Of a stretch of DNA of 64,000 nucleotides, positions 58,008 through 64,000 are shown in pieces. The stretch comes from Parapedobacter soli. Its GTDB lineage: Bacteria; Bacteroidota; Bacteroidia; Sphingobacteriales; Sphingobacteriaceae. The notes under the pieces were generated by a model. The model searched no databases. It saw nothing but the letters and a program-made list of their open reading frames with translations, and was not told the DNA's origin. The stretch spans positions 50,529-114,528 of the forward strand of contig NZ_JAMXAY010000008.1 of the NCBI RefSeq assembly GCF_025460835.1, written 5' to 3'. Positions within the stretch are counted from its first letter, which is position 1. The number at the start of each line of letters is the position of its first letter. The translations under genes were made by a program, and so were the position numbers.

Positions 58008-58028
58008 AATGGGGAGTTTTAAATTGTG

Positions 58029-59165
58029 TTATCTGGTGTTGGTTCGTGCCTTTTTCTTGCGGCGGCGGTTGCGTCCAAGGGTGGCCTCGTCGTCGATATC
58101 GTCCGAGATACTAATGTCGAGGGCGACCAGAGCCATGTCGGGATCAGTAGTGTCGATGGCGGAGTCGGTTTCCCACGGCCGGTCGAGCGTGGGTTTGGTT
58201 TGAGACCAAGCATGGGGTTCCGGCTGGCTACTATGCGGTTGTTGCCGTCCGCCTGTAGTCGCTCGGTGCGCAATAAATTCCCCCATCGGCATGACTTCAC
58301 CGCCTTTGTAGACGGCTTTTGCTGCATGGTCGATGAGGGTGTAGCCGTAAGGCGGCTTTCCGCTCTTACCATGGAATACGGCCTGTAGCCCAAATTTTTC
58401 GTATAGGAAGGAGAACAAAGTTGAGCTGTATCCGGCATCGGTCGCATACGGCGTTGGATCGTACTTGCTGCGATACCGTTCGATGATTGCACGCACCTGT
58501 GCGACCCTACCTTTGTCCTTTTCCCGTGCGGCGATCCGTTCATCCACTTTGGCCACATCGATGCTGGCAAGCTCCTTGCCGTATTTAGAAATGGCGTATG
58601 CGCCATCTTTTAATGCCAGCGTATAGCCCCGGGTTTCGAGGATCATCATGAACTGCGCGCGGGTGGAGAAGCTGTAGTCGAGTGCTTTTTTCAAGTCGGC
58701 GGAGGTGGCCTGCCGTTCATCCTTACCCATGATTTGATTTAATACCCGGTATGCTCGGATCTTTTCGTATTTGTCGGATATCTTTTTACCATCCCTGCCC
58801 ACACGTGTAGAGACTAGGTGCACGTGGTTGTTAGCCGTGTCCCTGTGGAAGATGAGCAGGTAGGGCTGATTGCCGTAGCCCATGTCCTCCATCCATTTTT
58901 GTGCGATGTCCGAGAGATCCTCCTTGCTGTGGGCGCGACCTTTGGTCGAAATAGCGACATGGAACTGTGGGTATTTGATGCGGGTGCTGCGTGCCGATAC
59001 GGCCTCGAGGTAGTTCACGTAGTCCTGCGGACGGAGATTTTCCAATCCCTGGAGTGCACCGAAATTCCGGACAAGCAGCAGCTCGCCCCGATCCTTATCA
59101 ACTTTTCCGGTGTTGTACCGGACAGCCCTAAAGGTGGCAGATTTCTTCAGTATCTTGACAATCAT
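58029..59165 (-). CDS. Relaxase/mobilisation nuclease (MobB-like)
   Basis: This 378-residue relaxase has a metal-binding histidine cluster in FHRDTANNHVHLV (His107, His114 and His116) and an N-terminal part with Tyr17 as a possible nucleophile (FRAVRYN). It nicks oriT and leads the strand into the recipient. The C-terminal about 70 residues are low-complexity and basic at the end (RNRRRKKKA). It is followed by parA and preceded by mobA. Confidence 0.88.
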   Translation of the reverse strand: MIVKILKKSATFRAVRYNTGKVDKDRGELLLVRNFGALQGLENLRPQDYVNYLEAVSARSTRIKYPQFHVAISTKGRAHSKEDLSDIAQKWMEDMGYGNQPYLLIFHRDTANNHVHLVSTRVGRDGKKISDKYEKIRAYRVLNQIMGKDERQATSADLKKALDYSFSTRAQFMMILETRGYTLALKDGAYAISKYGKELASIDVAKVDERIAAREKDKGRVAQVRAIIERYRSKYDPTPYATDAGYSSTLFSFLYEKFGLQAVFHGKSGKPPYGYTLIDHAAKAVYKGGEVMPMGEFIAHRATTGGRQQPHSSQPEPHAWSQTKPTLDRPWETDSAIDTTDPDMALVALDISISDDIDDEATLGRNRRRKKKARTNTR

Positions 59166-59175
59166 CGTGCGGTTG

Positions 59176-59589
59176 TTAGGAATGCTTCATGGCGCGGAGC
59201 AGCCCACGGATGTTCTTTTCAAGTTCGCGCTGGATGCGTATGTAATCCGTAAACAGGCGGTTGAATTCGGTTGCAACTTCCGGCGCGAGCCTGCCCTGCC
59301 TGTTCAGTACATTGGCGTGTCTTGCGAGTTGGTTGATGTTGTTACCCGCACGCCCCAACTCGGCACCGATGGTATCGAGGGCGGTGAGCAGTTCCGCGGT
59401 ATTGACGGCCACCACTGCGCCGCCGCCGAGTACTCGCCTGCGAATGACTTCCATGCGGCTCATGCCGGAGGCTTTCTGGATTTCCAGCAGCTTGGTAAAT
59501 TCCTCGTCGGTGAGCTTGGCCTTGATCAGGCGCGTTCGTTTTCCGGTCAGCATGGGCGGCCTTCCGGGCTTTCTTTTAGGCTTGTCCAT
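59176..59589 (-). CDS. Mobilisation accessory protein (MobA/MobC-like)
   Basis: This 137-residue basic protein starts MDKPKRKPGRPPMLTGKRTR, with a ribbon-helix-helix-like part (ASGMSRMEVIRRRVL) and a helical C-terminus with GNNINQLARHAN, which is typical of relaxosome accessory proteins. ATG 59589 is chosen over 59634 because it fits the family start. The oriT-like hairpins lie directly upstream. Confidence 0.82.
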   Translation of the reverse strand: MDKPKRKPGRPPMLTGKRTRLIKAKLTDEEFTKLLEIQKASGMSRMEVIRRRVLGGGAVVAVNTAELLTALDTIGAELGRAGNNINQLARHANVLNRQGRLAPEVATEFNRLFTDYIRIQRELEKNIRGLLRAMKHS

Positions 59590-59609
59590 AGGCTTGAATA
59601 TTATCTTTA

Positions 59610-59725
59610 GCCTTCCTTTTGGAAGAAAAACCAAGTTGCGCAGGTTTTTCCCCCTTTGTCCGAGGCTCCCCTATCGGGGTGCCGCGGGGCAAAGGCAAGG
59701 TGGTTTTCGGGGGACCCGAAAACAC
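59610..59725. other. Candidate oriT: cluster of four inverted repeats
   Basis: Four inverted repeats lie just upstream of mobA: CTTCC-TTTT-GGAAG (59612-59625); GAAAAACC/GGTTTTTC (59625-59632 and 59643-59650); GGCTCCCC/GGGGTGCC with one mismatch (59664-59671 and 59676-59683); and a perfect 9-bp pair GTTTTCGGG/CCCGAAAAC with a 3-base loop (59703-59711 and 59715-59723). The location and structure suit a transfer origin; the nick site is not identified. Confidence 0.55.
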
Positions 59726-59843
59726 AACTTGCAGCTGACAAAACAACGGGTGGTGTGTTAGGGGTTTTGGCTGCTGACCGGATGTTTACGCTTGCGGGCG
59801 CGGTAGCGGCTGCGTGCGTAAACTCCGGAGGGTTGTGCTTATT

Positions 59844-59988
59844 CAGCCTATCAGCAAATCGCTTAAGTAGCTTATCGACAAAACAGCCTATTGTATAGCT
59901 GATTAGTTAGCCTATTAACAAATTGCTTAGCTAGCTTATCGACAAAACGGCCTATTGTATAGCTGTTTAGTTAGCCTATTAGCAAAGC
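59844..59988. repeat. 64-bp tandem repeat with GCCTAT iterons
   Basis: Two adjacent copies of a 64-bp unit (59844-59907 and 59908-59971) and a partial third copy (from 59972). The hexamer GCCTAT recurs at 59846, 59886, 59910, 59950 and 59974, with alternating spacings of 40 and 24. The shared segment AGCTTATCGACAAAAC occurs in each full unit. The region is AT-rich, between mobA and the primase, so an iteron-type replication or regulatory site is plausible. Confidence 0.8.
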
Positions 59989-60011
59989 ATAGTACTATAT
60001 AAAGCGCCTAG

Positions 60012-60992
60012 TCATCGTTGGTAGGTAGCCATGACCTTCTCGAAAATATGTTCTTCCTCCCACGGGAGGCGGCGCGGCGGACGCGCCATGAGCATCTCAT
60101 TATAATCGTTATATCCCTCATAAGTAGCGGAGCAATCGCGGGCATGCGGCAACGCATTGTGCAGGGTACGGAAGGCCATTTCACCCGCCCTATCGCGGTC
60201 GAAATAGGTATTGATCTGCCCATAGGCACGCGCCCTGTCCACCGCGGCGTCAATCAGGTTGACTGAGTTGAGGACGATGACCGTATCGGAAGCAGCTGGA
60301 TTATCGGTCTTCCAGCTAAGGTAGTCCATGAAGCCCTCGAATATCGAAAGGTTGCCGGGGTCGCCGGGCAAGAAGGTGATGGCCTTGCGGCCGAGGCACG
60401 ACTTGAAGTCGCGGTCGCCGACGCGGTTGCGGAGTTCCCATGCACCGGCTTCATTCTGCCAGCCTGCAGAGAAGAACTGCCTACCCTGCTTTGGGCCACT
60501 ATCGACAGCATAATAGACCTCTTTGATCTTGCTCTGGGCGGCCTCCCATATCCCTCGGCTTTTCAGGTATCGGGTAATTGCAGGGTGGCTATCCAGTTCC
60601 TTAACGGTTTCAACCCGGTAGTTGGCCACGCGTTTAGCCTGCTGGCGTGGGCGTTTCCGCTGTTTGTTATCCAGCGACATTGTTTGCACGGGAATAGCCA
60701 TGATGTTGCTGATCCGTTCGATCACCTCGGGAAAGGTCGCCGGATGCCAGTAAGCGAGCCCGAAGTCGATGACATTGCCGCCTCTGATGCCGGATCGACC
60801 TTGGCCGCCGTGGTCGAACCAAACGTCCATGATGTCGTTGACACAGAGCGAAGGGGTACGTTCCTCACGAAGCATGCTCCTGTAAAAAAGTTCTCTGCCC
60901 GAGCGGTAAGCTGGCGTGTGGCCAAGGCGGGTGAGCAGGTCGACCAAGGATACTTGGTCTTTAATCTGCTCAGCATTTATCCATTTAGCCAT
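60012..60992 (-). CDS. DnaG-type primase with degenerate zinc finger
   Basis: This 326-residue protein has an N-terminal CHC2-like fold (about 10-90) in which the expected zinc Cys/His ligands are not present (FYRSMLREERTPS replaces CPFH.EKTPS). It is followed by a Toprim core with Glu219 (IFEGFMD) and Asp265/Asp267 (FDRDRAG). It probably primes the complementary strand after transfer or supports element replication. It ends 23 bp after the partial third unit of the 64-bp repeat region. Confidence 0.85.
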   Translation of the reverse strand: MAKWINAEQIKDQVSLVDLLTRLGHTPAYRSGRELFYRSMLREERTPSLCVNDIMDVWFDHGGQGRSGIRGGNVIDFGLAYWHPATFPEVIERISNIMAIPVQTMSLDNKQRKRPRQQAKRVANYRVETVKELDSHPAITRYLKSRGIWEAAQSKIKEVYYAVDSGPKQGRQFFSAGWQNEAGAWELRNRVGDRDFKSCLGRKAITFLPGDPGNLSIFEGFMDYLSWKTDNPAASDTVIVLNSVNLIDAAVDRARAYGQINTYFDRDRAGEMAFRTLHNALPHARDCSATYEGYNDYNEMLMARPPRRLPWEEEHIFEKVMATYQR

Positions 60993-61611
60993 AATAATTT
61001 GGTTTTTATGTTTGTTGAAATAATATAAGGGGGCCGAAGCCCCCTCTGGTTATATTCTTGGTGGTGTTTTGAATTCTATCGTTCGGATTGTTGTTGATCC
61101 TGTTGACGTATCGCTACGCGAGTGGACACTCTATATTGATAATGTTATCGGGAATACTCACGTGGGTAATTACATACCCGCCGAAACCGGCTGCCTATGG
61201 TTCATCGGGACAGGTGCCGTTGCATACACGTATGCGGCGGGAGACCGGCCGACTGCACTGTAATTCCCGGCTCTCACCGGAAATGCTTCTTCCCCAAATG
61301 TCAAAGAACGTGTCCTTTTATGGGGTCAAAATTGCCGAGGGTGCAGACGGGGGGTTCCCAATTCGAAAATGTTGGTATCAATTTTTTTTGAGTGGGATTT
61401 TTTGGTTTTGGTGGGGATTTTTGGTTTAATCAGGCCGGTTTTGGCAAAAAAGGCATATAAATTTCATGATAGCATCGAAAACAAACGAGCTATTACGCCT
61501 TCAATGCTGAAGACATTGATTTTGGGCATGACATGAACGAAATCTTTTAACAAGTTCGCCGCATTGGTAAGGCCTGTTTTTTGGCAGGTTTTTAGCTAAC
61601 GCAGTAGCAAA
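60993..61611. other. Noncoding gap with hairpins upstream of the primase
   Basis: No convincing gene is seen in these 619 bp. They contain a perfect hairpin AGGGGGC-CGAA-GCCCCCT (61029-61046) close to the primase start, an inverted repeat GGGTA/TACCC (61164-61179), a dyad GCATAC-AC-GTATGC (61222-61235), and a G/T-rich stretch (about 61375-61445). It could hold the primase promoter and a regulated leader. Two plus-strand frames there look spurious. Confidence 0.5.
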
Positions 61612-62490
61612 TTAATTTTTTGGTATTCTTTTTTTGGGCTTGTACTTAAAGGATTCCTCAATTCGGCCATGAATGGCCCCTCGCATTTCATCGAGGTACT
61701 TGGTATAGCTAACGGTTTTACGGCGGGTAATATCGACGAACATACGATAAGCCTGCGCCAAGTCGACATCAAGACTTTCCTCTAACCAACCTACAATATC
61801 CGAAATCTCTGCTTTTCCATCATTGATACGTTGCGTGTAGTAAATACCATAAGCAATTTCGATTAGCTCAACCTTATCTCCAGACCATCGACGTTTTCTA
61901 CCAACAAGCAGTTCGGCCATGATTGAGTTGTCAGGATTCCGGTAGAGCAGCCGGAGTCTGCGTATGATAAAGTCACGCACCATTTCATAGGCACGGAACA
62001 TCGAAAATAGATAGTCCATTTCAGTAGAAAACCCGCTATCCTCCGGTTGATGTTCCTGCCCCGGCGAGAAAGTGGATTTGTTCCGGCAAAGGAAAAATTC
62101 CGCATCCTTGGCCGTCTCGTCAGCCAGATAGTATTCATAGCCAAAAGCGTGTTGGCGGATAAAGCGGTTGATGACACCCAATTCACTCATATAGTAGTCC
62201 CGGACCATTTGATCCGTACCAACGGGCAAGGCGCCGAGGATGTGGTGCAGTTCCACCACATAGATATGCCAGCAATAAAACCGTGGTTTGGTGTACTTGA
62301 AAAAATGGATTTCGTCGCGATCATCCGCAAAGGGATGTGCCCGAAGGTATTGCCGAAGGTGTTGTATGGTTGCAGCGATGCACGAAAGGGAATCGGTCAA
62401 ATTAGCAAGAGAGTCTTTTAATGTTCCGTTGATGGATTCCAACTGTTCCGTCATACCGGAATAAAGGATTTCGATGTCCTTGGTTATCAT
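61612..62490 (-). CDS. RteC-like regulator
   Basis: This 292-residue protein is of the RteC type: a helical N-terminus, YYMSELGVINRFIRQH, YEYYLADETAKDAEFFLCRN, and the C-terminal WSGDKVELIEIAYGIYYTQRINDGKAEISDIVGWLEE. In CTnDOT, RteC is a helix-turn-helix activator of excision genes. ATG 62490 is chosen; a possible -7 box TAATTTTG lies at 62539-62546 (minus). RteA and RteB are not nearby, so the control circuit differs. Confidence 0.85.
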   Translation of the reverse strand: MITKDIEILYSGMTEQLESINGTLKDSLANLTDSLSCIAATIQHLRQYLRAHPFADDRDEIHFFKYTKPRFYCWHIYVVELHHILGALPVGTDQMVRDYYMSELGVINRFIRQHAFGYEYYLADETAKDAEFFLCRNKSTFSPGQEHQPEDSGFSTEMDYLFSMFRAYEMVRDFIIRRLRLLYRNPDNSIMAELLVGRKRRWSGDKVELIEIAYGIYYTQRINDGKAEISDIVGWLEESLDVDLAQAYRMFVDITRRKTVSYTKYLDEMRGAIHGRIEESFKYKPKKRIPKN

Positions 62491-62619
62491 GGCACGATGT
62501 TTTAGTAAATCCCTCCCAACAATAGGGAAAAGGAACCCCAAAATTACAGGGCCGCAAACAAGAACCTTTCGTTGGTTTAGCGTATTTGGATAGGTATCTT
62601 TTACCTATTATGCTTCCGG

Positions 62620-63543
62620 TTAGGACGGCGTATTGAGTTTGGCGAGCAATTCCTCGCGAGAGGTAACGCCGATCTTGAGGAAAATATTCTCGCTATGTTT
62701 GTCTACGGTGCGGCCGGAGATAAACAATTTATCGGCAATCTCACGGCGCTTGAGTCGGTGGCAAAGTAGAACCGCTATTTCCGTCTCCCGAGGGGTAAGC
62801 ATTTCGCGGACACAGTTCATGCGGATGACTTCTGTATCCATGGTCAGTTGGCGAAGACTGTCCAGCTGCCGCTGCTCGGCGCGGCTCAGGGTGACCGATC
62901 GGTAGATGAACAATGCAGTGATAACCAAAAAGCCTAGATTGGTAAACAGCGCCTCGGTCAGCTGCCCTAATTCGAAGTAAGCAATAATTGTCATGGCCGA
63001 CCAAGGTGCCACCGCGAGGTACATCAGTATTTCTTCCATATACCGCTTTTTATTCCGGTTCTCCCTATAGGCAACGCGGATGGCCCGCAGGATTGCCCAG
63101 AGTAACACCATAGAGTAATAAAAAGGCACCACTACGCCATACCGGATCGCCAACCAGAGATCCTTATGCCAAGCATAGCTGATTACAAAGAACAAGAGGA
63201 ACGGCAGAAGCAGGAACAGCGGTACTCCATACAGTGCATGGAAACGCAATAACCGTAAATTGAATACACGGTAAAAATAGTAGGGAAAATATGCCGCCGT
63301 CAGGAAGCCAGTACCATAAGCGACAATGTTTTGAATATGTACCGGTATATCGATTGTCGGATCGGGGAACAGGCCTCCGGTGATGTTGTAGACGATGAGC
63401 AGACCAAGTAACACCAGAAAATACCTACGGTGGCGATCAGCCGGACGTATCAGGTAAAGGGCCAATTGTACACAGAACATCGCACATTCCAGCAGGGTGA
63501 ATACAAAGGTGACTATGTGCATCTCTGTACCCGGTAGCAGCAT
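62620..63543 (-). CDS. 7TM membrane regulator with LuxR-type HTH
   Basis: This 307-residue protein has about seven predicted membrane helices (about 8-220) and a C-terminal LuxR/GerE DNA-binding domain (LTPRETEIAVLLCHRLKRREIADKLFISGRTVDKHSENI, about 248-300). This is an uncommon one-component membrane transcription factor type seen in Bacteroidetes. It begins directly after the GNAT stop codon, so both may be one unit. Whether it belongs to the element is uncertain. Confidence 0.85.
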   Translation of the reverse strand: MLLPGTEMHIVTFVFTLLECAMFCVQLALYLIRPADRHRRYFLVLLGLLIVYNITGGLFPDPTIDIPVHIQNIVAYGTGFLTAAYFPYYFYRVFNLRLLRFHALYGVPLFLLLPFLLFFVISYAWHKDLWLAIRYGVVVPFYYSMVLLWAILRAIRVAYRENRNKKRYMEEILMYLAVAPWSAMTIIAYFELGQLTEALFTNLGFLVITALFIYRSVTLSRAEQRQLDSLRQLTMDTEVIRMNCVREMLTPRETEIAVLLCHRLKRREIADKLFISGRTVDKHSENIFLKIGVTSREELLAKLNTPS

Positions 63544-64000
63544 CTATCCTCCCATCTTTGCTGGCATCCGTCGCATGAAATACAACGTATGACTACCCAT
63601 ATCGAGCGAATCATAGATTGTGAACCCGAACCGTTGGTACCACGGCAGGTTCTCTGTGACGGAAGTCTCCAGATAAACCGGCAGTCCGTCTCGTGACGCC
63701 ACGTCAATCACACTCTGCAAAAGGGTACTGCCAATGCCTGCGTGTTGACGGGCGGGATCCACGCCGATGAACCAGAGGTAAGCCATATCTTCTTTCGGCT
63801 GTATCTTATTGATTTGCTCCTCCCGCCGTAATACACGGCGGATTCTGTGCAACCCAATAGCACGAAAGGCCAACTGTGCATCTAGCACTACCGACTTCAA
63901 TGTTGTCCGCTTACGATGCGGGTACAATATCAGTGCACAGGCTGTACGATCCTCGTCAAGGTATACATCGCCGAAACGGAAGCAGATCTCGACAGAATAT
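63544..64000 (-). CDS. GNAT family acetyltransferase, N-terminus cut by the window
   Basis: The frame is open from the right edge (…VYLDEDRTACALILYPHRKR) to the stop at 63544, so the start lies outside. A GNAT core is visible: LWFIGVDPARQHAGIGSTLL (acetyl-CoA binding, V.P..Q..GIG) and YLETSVTENLPWYQRFGF. The substrate is unknown. A TTG at 63927 could be misread as a start, but the reading continues upstream. Confidence 0.82.
   Translation of the reverse strand, partial: YSVEICFRFGDVYLDEDRTACALILYPHRKRTTLKSVVLDAQLAFRAIGLHRIRRVLRREEQINKIQPKEDMAYLWFIGVDPARQHAGIGSTLLQSVIDVASRDGLPVYLETSVTENLPWYQRFGFTIYDSLDMGSHTLYFMRRMPAKMGG

Noticed and set aside
61069..61429. Two plus-strand frames of 64 and 113 codons in the gap before the primase
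   Set aside because: No recognisable motif, no ribosome-binding site or promoter; composition and hairpins look noncoding.

Overview
The window looks like a Bacteroidota chromosome, most probably of the Sphingobacteriales (inference). The reasons are: promoters with TAnnTTTG -7 boxes and TTG-type -33 elements; the start of a SusC-type TonB-dependent receptor at the left edge; a three-subunit b558-type succinate dehydrogenase; GlnRS; a ribosomal protein S16 with a long acidic tail; and a Bacteroidetes-type (CTnDOT-like) transfer apparatus.

Positions 1 to about 35.65 kb are chromosomal backbone. At the left edge a SusC-like receptor gene (cut by the window) diverges from a GntR/HutC regulator whose promoter overlaps an ATGTATATACAT palindrome. 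Then come a secreted GH2 glycosidase, a beta-carbonic anhydrase, pruA, a quinone-reductase-like MDR, Mn-type SOD, a nucleoside deaminase, two small proteins, a porin-like barrel, sdhC-sdhA-sdhB, a 1252-residue NtrY-like histidine kinase, gmd-rfbA, several envelope proteins (two LPG-synthase-type flippase-like proteins, an SDR, PlsC, a GT2 glycosyltransferase), ruvC, a kinase-like hypothetical protein, an Lrp regulator, a FAD protein, glnS, metF, rimM, rpsP and era.

At 35652-35727 lies the initiator tRNA-fMet gene. From there to at least 62.5 kb is an integrative and conjugative element (ICE). Its large serine recombinase is read toward the tRNA and its frame ends antisense inside the anticodon, so one element end sits in or beside this tRNA. 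Nearly all element genes lie on the minus strand. From right to left they are: RteC-like regulator, a structured 620-bp gap, primase, a 64-bp tandem repeat, an oriT-like hairpin cluster, mobA, relaxase, ParA, a TraB-like RHH protein, two TraE, TraF, the TraG/VirB4 ATPase, three tandem secreted paralogues and a possible relative, TraJ-K-L-M-N, the VirD4-like coupling protein flanked by a pair of paralogues, an M23 peptidase, and an accessory block. That block holds DUF4099/DUF3945, a degenerate Toprim-like protein, a Dam methylase and a predicted ADP-ribosyltransferase fold. Many of the transfer genes overlap by 4 bp, which suggests translational coupling. A strong hairpin at 45.6 kb may divide the operon.

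The last genes (a 7TM-LuxR regulator and an N-terminally cut GNAT) could be cargo or chromosome. No second copy of the tRNA 3' end was found by eye, so the far element boundary is probably outside the window. The most interesting parts are the split polyvalent-protein-like accessory block, the tandem secreted paralogues, the iteron-like repeats between mobA and the primase, and the recombinase/initiator-tRNA junction.
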